Part shown: in pieces, positions 40,607 through 48,646 of the stretch
Layout of the letters: every line of letters starts with the position of its first letter
How positions within the stretch are numbered: the first letter of the stretch is position 1
Assembly (NCBI GenBank): GCA_035626515.1
Contig: DASPNM010000023.1
Location: 62,001 to 126,000 of the forward strand
From: DASPNM01 sp035626515
Lineage (GTDB): Bacteria > Bacteroidota > Bacteroidia > Chitinophagales > Chitinophagaceae
Reading direction: 5' to 3'
DNA length: 64,000 nt
Made by a program: the position numbers and the translations under genes
Notes under the pieces: model-generated
The model's database searches: none
Told to the model about the DNA's origin: nothing
What the model saw: only the letters and a program-made list of their open reading frames with translations

Positions 40607-41395
40607 ATGGCATTCATTATAGTGTTTTTCATTTCCCACTGGTATCTGTCGCTTTTTTCCCAGACTTTTTTCCAGCATCGTTATGCTGCCCACGGGGCGT
40701 TCACCATGAACCGGTTCTGGGAACGCGTTTTCTTTGTGGTTGCGTACGTCACGCAGGGCTCATCTTACATGAGTCCCAGGGCTTACGGTATCATGCACCG
40801 GATGCATCACGCCTACGCGGATACCGAAAAGGATCCACATTCCCCAGCCTATGATCGGAACATTTTCGCCATGATGTGGCGCACAAGAGTCGTTTATCTA
40901 AATATTCTGGAGAGAAAGATTCCGATCGAACCACGGTTCACCAAAAATCTGCCTGAATGGAATTGGTTCGACAAGTGGGGTAATTCGTGGTTGTCCAGAC
41001 TCCTTTGGGTTGGGGTTTACGTATTCCTGTATGTTTTATTCGCTCCGTCGTTATGGTTTTACTTCCTGCTGCCTTTGCACGCGGCAATGGGCCCGGTTCA
41101 TGGCGTCATTATTAACTGGTTCGCTCATAAATACGGTCATGTTGAGTACCCGGCCGATAACTCGTCGAAAAACATGTTCAACGTGGATTTCCTCATGTTG
41201 GGAGAAGCGTATCACAACAACCATCATGCTTTCCCGTCGAGAGCCAATTTTGCCACGCGCAAGGGAGATTTTGATTTTTGCTTTCTAATAATCAGGGCGC
41301 TGCACAAACTAAAAGTGATTAGGCTGCGCGACGAACGGCAAAGATCCCGAGTGAAACGAGGCCGGTTTTCCGGGGTCCGTTCCATGGAGCAGTAG
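40607..41395 (+). CDS. Acyl-CoA/fatty-acid desaturase
   Basis: Membrane di-iron desaturase that introduces a double bond in acyl chains. All three His boxes are present: QHRYAAH (about residue 24), HRMHHAYADTEKDPHS (about 65) and HNNHHAFPS (about 205). Hydrophobic helices are at about 2-20, 40-55, 130-150 and 155-175. The end is strongly basic (RDERQRSRVKRGRF). 262 residues matches Bacteroidota homologues, so the ATG at 40607 is full length. It is the only plus-strand gene inside the pyrimidine-catabolic region and has no evident role in it. Confidence 0.92.
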   Translation: MAFIIVFFISHWYLSLFSQTFFQHRYAAHGAFTMNRFWERVFFVVAYVTQGSSYMSPRAYGIMHRMHHAYADTEKDPHSPAYDRNIFAMMWRTRVVYLNILERKIPIEPRFTKNLPEWNWFDKWGNSWLSRLLWVGVYVFLYVLFAPSLWFYFLLPLHAAMGPVHGVIINWFAHKYGHVEYPADNSSKNMFNVDFLMLGEAYHNNHHAFPSRANFATRKGDFDFCFLIIRALHKLKVIRLRDERQRSRVKRGRFSGVRSMEQ

Positions 41396-41401
41396 CGGAA
41401 A

Positions 41402-42757
41402 TCACGAAGTTGCTTCATCAGCGATCCGTAAGGCCTCACTGATGATAGCCAGGCCTTCATCCACTTCCTCTTTTTTGATGCACAGGGGAGGGGCCACGAA
41501 AATATAGTTCCAGCGCACGAACGTGTACATTCCTAATTCGCGGAGCCGGCCGTTCACCTGGTTCATCACGGCCATTTCCTGCGGTCCGGCGTTAAAGGGT
41601 GCCATGGGTTCCCGGGTTTTTCTGTTTTTCACCAATTCGAGACAGCCGAGCAACCCGGTGTTGCGCCAGTCGCCGATGCTCGGATGCTTCTCGCGCATCT
41701 TTTCCATCTCGTTGTCAACGTACCTGCCCATCGCTGCCGCATTCGCCAGCAAACCTTCGTCCTCATAGATCGCCAGCACCTCAACGGCGGCGGCGCAGCA
41801 GACGGGATGTGCCGAATAAGTCAGCCCCAGCCAGAGGACTTCATCGTCATAGCGTGCAGCGATCCGGTCTGAAACAAGGAGCGCCCCCAGTGGAAGATAG
41901 CCCGAAGTGATTCCTTTCGCTGTCGCAATCATATCCGGAACCACCTCGTGGTTTTCAACTCCAAACCATTTTCCCGTTCGTCCAAATCCACTCATCACCT
42001 CGTCGGCGATGAATACGATTCCATAACGGTCGCAGAGCTCTCTCACTTTTTTCAAAAATCCCGGTGGGTACTTCAGGCACCCCGACGTGCCGGATTCCCC
42101 TTCCAGCAGGATCGCAGCAATGTTGTTAGGCCCTTCAAAAGCGATTACCCTTTCCAGGGTTTCCACCGAATGATCCAGCAATGTGTTTTCTCCAAATTGC
42201 CAGCGGTAGGTTATCGGAATATCGAAGTGCACAATGTTGGGAGCCTGCTGCGCATCCATCGGAAGTTTCCTCGGATCCCCGCCTGCGGAAATAGCGCCAT
42301 AGGATGCACCGTGAAAAGACTGGTACCTCGTCAGGATCTTGTGCCGCCCCGTGTACATGCGCGCCAGCTTGATCGCGTTCTCGATCGCTTCGGCTCCACC
42401 CACCGTAAAAAGAGCCTTGTTCAGGCCATGCGGGGTTATTGCCGCTAACTTCCTTCCTAACTCACCGCGCGCCTTAGTGACGCAGGCCGGGGTGACGTAA
42501 CTGATTTCCTGCATCTGCCGCATCACCGCTTCGGTTACACGCGGATGGCCGTGACCGATGTTCACGTTCATCAGGCCGGAAGAAAAATCAATATAGCGGC
42601 GCCCGTCGTAATCGAACAGGTGCACCCCGCGGCCGTGATGAATAGCGAGCGGGGAAATTCCTTTTTGCTTCGACCAGGAGAAAAGCGTGTGATTGAAATT
42701 ATCGCGCAGTATTTCCTGCACGTTCGTCAGCTCCTGCCTGGCTTTGAGCTTTTCCAT
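41402..42757 (-). CDS. Class III omega-aminotransferase (beta-alanine/beta-aminoisobutyrate type)
   Basis: PLP enzyme expected to move the amino group of beta-alanine or beta-aminoisobutyrate to a keto acid, giving malonate or methylmalonate semialdehyde. Landmarks are FSSGLMNVNIGHGHPRV, TVGGAEAIENAIKLARMYTG, ILLEGESGTSGCLKYPPGFL, the cofactor Asp in IVFIADEVMSGFGRTGKWF (about 240-258) and the Schiff-base Lys in DMIATAKGITSGYLPLGA (about 285). 451 residues. The aldehyde dehydrogenase gene that would take the product lies directly upstream on the same strand. Substrate inferred from context. Confidence 0.88.
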   Translation of the reverse strand: MEKLKARQELTNVQEILRDNFNHTLFSWSKQKGISPLAIHHGRGVHLFDYDGRRYIDFSSGLMNVNIGHGHPRVTEAVMRQMQEISYVTPACVTKARGELGRKLAAITPHGLNKALFTVGGAEAIENAIKLARMYTGRHKILTRYQSFHGASYGAISAGGDPRKLPMDAQQAPNIVHFDIPITYRWQFGENTLLDHSVETLERVIAFEGPNNIAAILLEGESGTSGCLKYPPGFLKKVRELCDRYGIVFIADEVMSGFGRTGKWFGVENHEVVPDMIATAKGITSGYLPLGALLVSDRIAARYDDEVLWLGLTYSAHPVCCAAAVEVLAIYEDEGLLANAAAMGRYVDNEMEKMREKHPSIGDWRNTGLLGCLELVKNRKTREPMAPFNAGPQEMAVMNQVNGRLRELGMYTFVRWNYIFVAPPLCIKKEEVDEGLAIISEALRIADEATS

Positions 42758-42800
42758 TTGCGTTATTGTTTGAGGATAGCGTCCCTCCGTGGAATGCCGC

Positions 42801-44258
42801 TCAGCTCATCCAGTTAATGCCGGCTTCCGGATTCCATTTGGTGGTGCTTTTTTTGAGTTTCGTCCAGAATTCTATCGAGCTCTTGCCCGTAATGTCCCCT
42901 ACGCCAAATTTGCTCTCGTTCCAGCCGCCAAAGGAGAAAGGTTCTCGCGGAACGGGGACACCCACATTCACTCCGATCATGCCTGCGCTGGCCCGTTCCA
43001 TCACGTACCGTGCGTAACCACCATTCTGGGTGAATACAGATGCTGCGTTGCCATAGGGGTTGCTGTTCTCGATCTCAATCGCCTTGTCCAGGGAATCGGT
43101 TCGAATGATGCTTAGCACGGGGCCAAACACTTCTTCCCGTGCAATAGCCATATGCGGCTTCACGTGGTCAATTACCGTAGGCCCCACGTAAGTTCCGTTT
43201 TCCTTTCCTTCCACTTTCACATTACGCCCGTCCACCAGCACCTTCGCACCCTGTTCCTCGGCCTCCGTAATATAACGTTCTATACGCTCTTTAGCCTGGC
43301 GGCTGATAACTGCGCCAAGGTTTTGTCCGGGAACGATCTTCCTGGCTTCTTCGCAGATCTTTTCAATGATGTGATCCACATTCCCTACGCCTACCATTGC
43401 GGAAGCTGCCATGCAGCGCTGCCCTGCGCAGCCGCTCATCGACGCCGCAACGTTTTGCGCAGTCATCTCCGGTTTCGCATCCGGCAAAACCATCAGGTGG
43501 TTCTTTGCTCCACCCAGCGCCAGCGCCCTTTTGAAATGAGAAGTCGCGCGCTGGTAAACGATTTTTGCCACGCGCGTGGATCCTACGAAGGAAACCGCCT
43601 CGATATCCGGGTGATCGCAAATCGCTTCCACCACTTCGCTGTCGCCATTCACGATATTGAAAACTCCATCCGGCAGTCCGGCTTCTTTTAGCAAAACGGC
43701 CAACCTCCCGGAACTGAGGGGAACTTTCTCCGATGGTTTGAGGATCATGCAGTTTCCGAGTGCAATGGCATTGGGGAGCGTCCAGTTCGGCACCATGCTC
43801 GGAAAGTTGAAAGGCACTATTGAAGCCACCACGCCGAGGGGAATATGTTCCGTTCTGCATTCCACCCCCTTGCTCACCTCCAGGACTTCGCCCGTCACAA
43901 GCTGTGGGAGCGAACAGGCGAATTCGGTGAGCTCGATGCTTTTTTCGATCTCAGCGACCGCTTCGGCATACGTCTTTCCATTTTCTTCCTGGACAAGGGC
44001 AGCGAGTTCACCAAGGTTTTTTTCAAGGAGGTGTTTGTAGCGAAAAAACACCTGCACCCGCTCCTTAATAGGGATCCGGCTCCAGGGAAGAAAGGCGGCA
44101 CGCGCCGCTTTCACCGCGGCGTCGAGGTCTTTCGCGCAGGAAAGGGGCACAGTGGACAGCAGGCTACCGTCTACCGGTGAAATCACTTCGAGCGCACGGT
44201 CACTGCTCGCATTCACGAACTGTCCGTTGATAAAATTCTGAATAGCCGGATACTTCAT
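42801..44258 (-). CDS. mmsA: CoA-acylating methylmalonate-semialdehyde dehydrogenase
   Basis: Converts methylmalonate semialdehyde to propionyl-CoA or malonate semialdehyde to acetyl-CoA with NAD and CoA. The N-terminus has IQNFINGQFVNASSDRALEV. The catalytic Cys is in MSGCAGQRCMAASAMVGVG (about 285). The usual ALDH general-base Glu motif is replaced by LALGGAKNHLMVLPDA, which is diagnostic of the CoA-dependent MMSDH group. 485 residues is standard. It is 43 bases upstream of the aminotransferase and ends the reductive pyrimidine route; it could also serve valine degradation. Confidence 0.94.
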   Translation of the reverse strand: MKYPAIQNFINGQFVNASSDRALEVISPVDGSLLSTVPLSCAKDLDAAVKAARAAFLPWSRIPIKERVQVFFRYKHLLEKNLGELAALVQEENGKTYAEAVAEIEKSIELTEFACSLPQLVTGEVLEVSKGVECRTEHIPLGVVASIVPFNFPSMVPNWTLPNAIALGNCMILKPSEKVPLSSGRLAVLLKEAGLPDGVFNIVNGDSEVVEAICDHPDIEAVSFVGSTRVAKIVYQRATSHFKRALALGGAKNHLMVLPDAKPEMTAQNVAASMSGCAGQRCMAASAMVGVGNVDHIIEKICEEARKIVPGQNLGAVISRQAKERIERYITEAEEQGAKVLVDGRNVKVEGKENGTYVGPTVIDHVKPHMAIAREEVFGPVLSIIRTDSLDKAIEIENSNPYGNAASVFTQNGGYARYVMERASAGMIGVNVGVPVPREPFSFGGWNESKFGVGDITGKSSIEFWTKLKKSTTKWNPEAGINWMS

Positions 44259-44348
44259 AGACTGCTGGCTGTAAAAAATGAACGCTGCTCCTGCAGCATG
44301 TATAAAAATAACTAATTTAAGCTGGATTTCAAGCTATTCGATGATACG

Positions 44349-44936
44349 ATGACTCCCGAAAGAAAAGAAAAACTCAACCGCGTGCTGGCGCGCCGGCAGT
44401 TCGATCTGACGGTAGTGCTGGAAAACGTTTTTGATCCGCACAACATTTCCGCCGTGATGCGAAGCTGTGACGCCGTGGGGGTGCAGGAGGTGTATGTGCT
44501 GACTACGCGCATCCCGCGCCACAAGAAATGGGGAGCCAAAAGCTCCTCCAGCGCCGCAAAATGGCTCACGGTTTACCAGTTCGATAACGCAGAAGAATGT
44601 TTTTCCGCCCTGCGCATCCGTTATTCACAGATTTTAACGACCCATTTAAACCGTGATGCGGTAGGTTTGTACCAACTGGATCTGACACGGAGCACGGCGT
44701 TGGTGTTTGGAAACGAGCACAGCGGGGTCAGCGAGGAAATGCTTAAGTACTCCGACGGAAATTTTTGCATACCTCAGGTCGGGATGATCCGCTCGCTGAA
44801 TATCAGCGTGGCCTGTGCGGTAAGTCTTTACGAGGCCTTCCGGCAGCGGAGCGGGTCGGGGCGGTACAACCCGGAGAACGCGGATCCCGTCAGGTATCAG
44901 GAATTATTGCAGCAGTGGATGGGCATCCGGGAATAA
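44349..44936 (+). CDS. TrmH-type (SpoU) RNA 2'-O-methyltransferase
   Basis: Knotted SPOUT enzyme, probably tRNA (guanosine-18-2'-O)-methyltransferase. Motif 1 is LENVFDPHNISAVMRSCDAVG with the catalytic Arg (about 24-44), motif 2 ALVFGNEHSGVSEEML (about 118-133), and motif 3 IPQVGMIRSLNISVACAVSLYEAF (about 142-165) with SLNxSxA. 195 residues plus a C-terminal alpha extension rich in basic residues fits TrmH rather than the longer RlmB. The thioredoxin-like gene follows 10 bases after the stop. Confidence 0.9.
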   Translation: MTPERKEKLNRVLARRQFDLTVVLENVFDPHNISAVMRSCDAVGVQEVYVLTTRIPRHKKWGAKSSSSAAKWLTVYQFDNAEECFSALRIRYSQILTTHLNRDAVGLYQLDLTRSTALVFGNEHSGVSEEMLKYSDGNFCIPQVGMIRSLNISVACAVSLYEAFRQRSGSGRYNPENADPVRYQELLQQWMGIRE

Positions 44937-44946
44937 CGTGGAAAAT

Positions 44947-45432
44947 ATGAAACGCATCGTCATTATTTTTTTTATCCTCTTTGGGCTTCTGGCGGAAGCG
45001 CAGGATGTGAAGCGTATAAAGATCACTGATCTGGAAAAGATCATTGCCGGCAGCAAAACGCCGTTGATCGTCAGTTTTTGGGCAACGTTTTGCATTCCCT
45101 GCCTCGAAGAAATTCCGCATCTGCAGGATGCGGTGCAGCGGTACAAAGCGGACAGTGTGAAGCTGCTGCTGGTAAGTCTCGACCTGGAAGAATTCTACCC
45201 CAAGAAACTGCGCGACTTCGCCGCCAGGCGAAAATTTAATGCGCCGATTCTCTGGCTGGACGAATACAATGCGGATTATTTCTGTCCGAAGGTGGACAGC
45301 TCCTGGTCGGGAGCGATACCGGCTACACTGATGATCAACAACCGCAGGGGCGTTCGAAAATTCTTTGAAGAGCAGCTTTCGCCCGAAAAGATTGATGCGG
45401 AGGTGGCGGCGATGGTGGGGAGGGAGCAGTAA
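44947..45432 (+). CDS. Exported thioredoxin-fold protein (TlpA/redoxin type)
   Basis: An N-terminal hydrophobic signal (MKRIVIIFFILFGLLAEAQ) precedes a thioredoxin fold with CxxC in PLIVSFWATFCIPCLEEIPH (about residues 48-53). A cis-Pro is in SGAIPATLMINN (near 120). It is likely a periplasmic thiol oxidoreductase. The ATG at 44947 is preferred to a GTG 9 bases upstream because it directly starts the signal. 161 residues. The final codons and stop already belong to a 7-bp tandem repeat array, so the C-terminus (AMVGREQ) may be unstable. Confidence 0.87.
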   Translation: MKRIVIIFFILFGLLAEAQDVKRIKITDLEKIIAGSKTPLIVSFWATFCIPCLEEIPHLQDAVQRYKADSVKLLLVSLDLEEFYPKKLRDFAARRKFNAPILWLDEYNADYFCPKVDSSWSGAIPATLMINNRRGVRKFFEEQLSPEKIDAEVAAMVGREQ

Positions 45433-45466
45433 GCAGGAAGCAGTAAGCAGTAACCAGTAATCGGTA
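45425..45466. repeat. Six in-phase 7-bp tandem repeats over a stop codon
   Basis: AGCAGTA, AGCAGGA, AGCAGTA, AGCAGTA, ACCAGTA, ATCGGTA. The thioredoxin stop (45430-45432) is in the first and second units. The clearest of the heptamer arrays in the window. Confidence 0.8.
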
Positions 45467-45521
45467 ACGGGCTCCCGACTCCGTACCGGCCCCACCCCAA
45501 CGCTCCGAAGGGGAGCGAGTC

Positions 45522-45556
45522 ACTCCGAACTCCTGACTCCGAACTCCCGACTCACT
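45522..45556. repeat. Five in-phase 7-bp tandem repeats before the next gene's 3' end
   Basis: ACTCCGA, ACTCCTG, ACTCCGA, ACTCCCG, ACTCACT, in the same intergenic gap as the array at 45425 but with a different unit. It ends 3 bases before the stop of the convergent redoxin gene. Confidence 0.75.
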
Positions 45557-45558
45557 GA

Positions 45559-46167
45559 TCAGGACTTTCGCTTGATCGTACAACCCACCGACCTCGTCTG
45601 CTTCACGGAAATGTCTTTTCCCGCAGTCAGCTCATCGATCGCAACGATCGCGTGCTTGCGGGTGACTTCGTCGGCGCTGCTGGAGTTGTCGTCAATCGCG
45701 CCGTGGTATACAAGTTTTCCTTCCCCATTGAACAAAAACAGCTCGGGGGTGCGGTTGGCTCCGAACGCGTCGGCCATGGCCGAATGATCGTCCATAACGT
45801 AGTACCAGGAAAATCCATTCTTCTTTGCGTAGTCCTTCATGTCGTCGTACGAATCGCCGTTGTCGCGGTAAGCTTCGTTGGGATTAAGCAGGATGACCCC
45901 GATGTCCTTTCCGAGAGCATACTTGCTTACCTCGTTGATGCGTGATTGGTAGCGCTTCACCACGGGACAGGTATTGCAGCTGAACATTACCAGCAGCCCT
46001 TTCTTGCCCATTGCGTCCTTAAACGAAACGTCCTTGCCGGAGATATCTTTCATTTTGACGTCGGCCCTGGGGAGTTCGGAGCCGATCGGCAGGGGATCCG
46101 CCTGCGCAAAAAGCAGAGCAATGGAAACTGCGGCAACAGGAACCGCCCGGGAGAATAGTTTTGTCAT
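45559..46167 (-). CDS. Exported redoxin/thioredoxin-family protein
   Basis: Signal peptide MTKLFSRAVPVAAVSIALLFAQA, then an AhpC/TSA-like thioredoxin fold: GKKGLLVMFSCNTCPVVKRY with CxxC (about 60-75). VILLNPNEAYRDNGDSYDDMKDYAKKNGFSWYYVMDD follows, then ANRTPELFLFNGEGKLVYHGAIDDN. The C-terminal VGCTIKRKS contains a third conserved Cys that recurs in this group and could be resolving. 202 residues. Likely a periplasmic peroxiredoxin-like or thiol-disulfide protein; it converges with the TlpA-like gene across a repeat-rich gap. Confidence 0.87.
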   Translation of the reverse strand: MTKLFSRAVPVAAVSIALLFAQADPLPIGSELPRADVKMKDISGKDVSFKDAMGKKGLLVMFSCNTCPVVKRYQSRINEVSKYALGKDIGVILLNPNEAYRDNGDSYDDMKDYAKKNGFSWYYVMDDHSAMADAFGANRTPELFLFNGEGKLVYHGAIDDNSSSADEVTRKHAIVAIDELTAGKDISVKQTRSVGCTIKRKS

Positions 46168-46188
46168 GACCTTTGTTTTTTTGTGGAC

Positions 46189-47172
46189 TCAAATTTCGGG
46201 AATTTCCCCGGGGTTCCCATTACCTTCCGACACTTTATTAACCCGCTCATCTGCCAGTTTCTTGAGGGAGGTGATGCTGACATTGAGCTCAAAACCAATC
46301 AGCAGAACGAGGGAATTGAAGTACACGAGGAGCATGAAGAAGAGAATGGTCCCGATCGAGCCGTACAGTTCATTGTAATTCCCGAAATTATTTACCCAGT
46401 AAGAGAAGCCGAAAGTGAAGAGGATCATCAGGAAAGTTGCCAGCACCGACCCGGGGGTGAGGTGGGGCCATTTCTTGTGCACCGCCGGCGCGTGGCGATA
46501 AATGAATGAAATGCTGTAGAAAAACAGCAGGATGATCACAATCCAGCGCGCGTCGCGGATCAGGGCCCTCACGAACCGATCTTCCACCCCGAGCCAGTCG
46601 AGCACCTGTCCCTGCATCATCAGCAGCAGCACCGATACCAGCACCAGGATAAAAAGAATGAGTGTCAGTCGCAGGGCCTCGAGACGCGCCTGTAAGAACT
46701 TTCTTTTCCGGAAGCCAATATAATTTTTATCAAAGGAGCGCATGATCCCCATCACCGCGTTGGACGAGAAGTAAAGCGAAAGGATGAAACCGAGCGACAG
46801 CAGTTCGTTCCTCGGCTCGTTGATGAAATCGTGGAGAAAGTTGATCAGGGCGGCGTTGTTTCGTTCGCCGGGGATCACGTCGCGGATGAGCACGTAAAGC
46901 GTTTGTTCGAAATCCCTGGAGATGGGAAGGTAGGGTATGAGGGTAAATAGGAAAATGATCGCCGGGGGAATGGCCATTACGAAATTGAACGCGATGGAGG
47001 AGGCCCGCTCCGTCATGCCCACTGCCTTTACCTGCTTGAAGAAAAAGCCCACGACGTCGAACAGTGAAATCCCCTTAAAGCCCGGCACGTAGGTGACTTT
47101 ACTCTTCCGTACGATATAGGTCGCGGGTTGCGATGAAGAGATCCTTTTTCCTATTCTGACGAAGAACGACAT
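46189..47172 (-). CDS. YihY/BrkB-family membrane protein
   Basis: Inner-membrane protein with about six hydrophobic helices: at 40-60, 75-95 (AIPPAIIFLFTLIPYLP), 130-150, 175-200 (LTLILFILVLVSVLLLMMQG), 220-240 and 255-275. The YihY pattern is seen in ASSIAFNFVMAIPPAIIFLFTLIPYLP and GFILSLYFSSNAVMGIMRSFDKNY. The former label RNase BN was withdrawn for this family and its function is unknown. 327 residues. It starts right after mltG on the minus strand, with no gap, so it is likely cotranscribed. Confidence 0.88.
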   Translation of the reverse strand: MSFFVRIGKRISSSQPATYIVRKSKVTYVPGFKGISLFDVVGFFFKQVKAVGMTERASSIAFNFVMAIPPAIIFLFTLIPYLPISRDFEQTLYVLIRDVIPGERNNAALINFLHDFINEPRNELLSLGFILSLYFSSNAVMGIMRSFDKNYIGFRKRKFLQARLEALRLTLILFILVLVSVLLLMMQGQVLDWLGVEDRFVRALIRDARWIVIILLFFYSISFIYRHAPAVHKKWPHLTPGSVLATFLMILFTFGFSYWVNNFGNYNELYGSIGTILFFMLLVYFNSLVLLIGFELNVSITSLKKLADERVNKVSEGNGNPGEIPEI

Positions 47173-48207
47173 TCAGGGTTGTTGTGGCTTCGACCGGCTA
47201 AGCGAGTCCCATCGCCTGTTCAGCGCCTGCTGGTATTCCGTCGCGTACTTCAAATGATCTTCGTAGCTGGTGGTGAAAATATGGCTTCCGTCAAAGTTAC
47301 TGCTGGCCACAAAATACAGGTATTCCGTTTGGGGAGCGTTCAGCACCGCCTCAATGCTTTCGACGGAAGGCGTGCAGATCGGGCCCGGCGGGATTCCCTT
47401 GTGCATATAAGTATTGTACGGCGAAACCGCGCCCTTGTGTACGTTCAGAATGCGGCGCAGCGAAAAATCCCGCAACGCAAATTTGAGCGTGGGGTCGGCC
47501 TGCAGCGGCATTCCTTTACGGACGCGGTTCAGATACACGCTTGCCATATTGGGTTTCTCCGGACCGAAGTTCGTTTCCTCTTCAATGATGGAAGCGATGG
47601 TGACAACTTCCACAGGTGAAAGTCCCAGGCTGTCCGCTTTTGACTTTCGCTCCGCTGTCCAGAAACGTGTATAGGCAGCATAGCAACGGTCAAACAGCTG
47701 GCGAGGCGTGCTGTTCCAGTTCAGACTGTAGGTATAAGGCATCAGCGCTGCGATCACAGTGCTGGTATCGAATCCGTAGCGAGCGAGGCTGTCGCGGTTG
47801 TTCAGGAAGCTGATCATCTGTAGTGAATCAAACTCGAATTGCCGGCCTGCCCGTCTGGCGAAATCTTCGCGGGTCCGGAAACGGGTGATCACGAAATTCA
47901 CCGGTTCCTGCCTGCCGCTCCGCAGCATGCGCACGAGCTGGAAAACACTCATGCCTTCCTTTAACCGGTAGCGGCCCGGCCTCGCGTTATCGAATTTCAG
48001 GATCCTGGCTGTAAGATCGAACCAGTATGTTCCGCTCAAATGCTTTCCGGCGAGCAGCGAATCCCTCAATTGCTTTGGAGCTGCCCCCGTGGGAACGTAC
48101 AGGAATTCACCCTGGCTGGTGTTGATCGCTTGACCGAAAAACTTCCACGCCGCAAATCCGCCCCCGAACAGCGCCAGGGCCAGGATAATAAGCAGAAATT
48201 TTTTCAT
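47173..48207 (-). CDS. mltG: Endolytic murein transglycosylase MltG
   Basis: Inner-membrane enzyme that cuts nascent peptidoglycan strands. It has a single N-terminal helix (FLLIILALALFGGGFAAWKFFG) and a LysM-like middle domain with RLKEGMSVFQLVRML. The catalytic domain has VEVVTIASIIEEETNFGPEKPNMASVYLNRVRKGMPLQADPTLKFA (about 205-250), where the Glu in IIEEE is catalytic, and near the end SPYNTYMHKGIPPGPICTPSVESIEAVL. 344 residues is normal. An own terminator-free gap follows secG; the terminator at 48244 precedes it. Confidence 0.95.
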   Translation of the reverse strand: MKKFLLIILALALFGGGFAAWKFFGQAINTSQGEFLYVPTGAAPKQLRDSLLAGKHLSGTYWFDLTARILKFDNARPGRYRLKEGMSVFQLVRMLRSGRQEPVNFVITRFRTREDFARRAGRQFEFDSLQMISFLNNRDSLARYGFDTSTVIAALMPYTYSLNWNSTPRQLFDRCYAAYTRFWTAERKSKADSLGLSPVEVVTIASIIEEETNFGPEKPNMASVYLNRVRKGMPLQADPTLKFALRDFSLRRILNVHKGAVSPYNTYMHKGIPPGPICTPSVESIEAVLNAPQTEYLYFVASSNFDGSHIFTTSYEDHLKYATEYQQALNRRWDSLSRSKPQQP

Positions 48208-48243
48208 AGGTAAGTTTTCACAATTTAGCTGCTTTGAGGGTAA

Positions 48244-48270
48244 GAAAAAACCCCGGAAGGGTCCGGGGTT
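48244..48270 (-). terminator. Rho-independent terminator after secG
   Basis: On the minus strand AACCCCGGA and TCCGGGGTT form a 9-bp stem with a CCCT loop, followed by a T run. It ends the secG transcript before mltG. Confidence 0.9.
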
Positions 48271-48291
48271 CGCAATTCATTTTATTATAGC

Positions 48292-48639
48292 CTATGGGTT
48301 CGTATCGCGATTGGGATTCAGCTGGAGCGTGCCCCCCTGGTTGGTGCCCGAGGGCGTATTGGTGGCGGGCATTTGCGTACCTACCTTTTCCAGCTTGTCT
48401 TCACCGGAACTGGTGCCGCCGATAAAAAACGAAGAAAACAGGCAAAGCAAACCGATGATCCCAGCAAACAGCCAGGTTCCGCGTTCCAGCACGTCGGTGG
48501 TCTGCTTTACTCCCATGAATTGGGTGCTGAATCCCGCCAGGTTGCCGGCAAGTCCGCCTCCCTTGGGGTTTTGCACCAGCACGATCAGACCCAGCACCAC
48601 CGAAGCCAGAATAATCAGGATCACGAATACGATAGTCAT
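48292..48639 (-). CDS. secG: Preprotein translocase subunit SecG
   Basis: Two transmembrane helices, at about 2-20 (VFVILIILASVVLGLIVLVQN) and 55-73 (LFAGIIGLLCLFSSFFIG), joined by the loop NPKGGGLAGNLAGFSTQFMGVKQTTDVLERGTW, the Bacteroidota form of the SecG core. A long polar C-terminal tail rich in N, T, G and P ends in LNPNRDTNP. 115 residues. It is 7 bases below the TPR-like gene and is followed by a strong terminator, so it is the last gene of the miaB-led operon. Confidence 0.92.
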   Translation of the reverse strand: MTIVFVILIILASVVLGLIVLVQNPKGGGLAGNLAGFSTQFMGVKQTTDVLERGTWLFAGIIGLLCLFSSFFIGGTSSGEDKLEKVGTQMPATNTPSGTNQGGTLQLNPNRDTNP

Positions 48640-48646
48640 CTCAAAA

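Noticed and set aside
44284..44297. GCTGC-TCCT-GCAGC hairpin before the RNA methyltransferase gene
   Set aside because: Only a 5-bp stem without T tract; too short to call a terminator or regulator.
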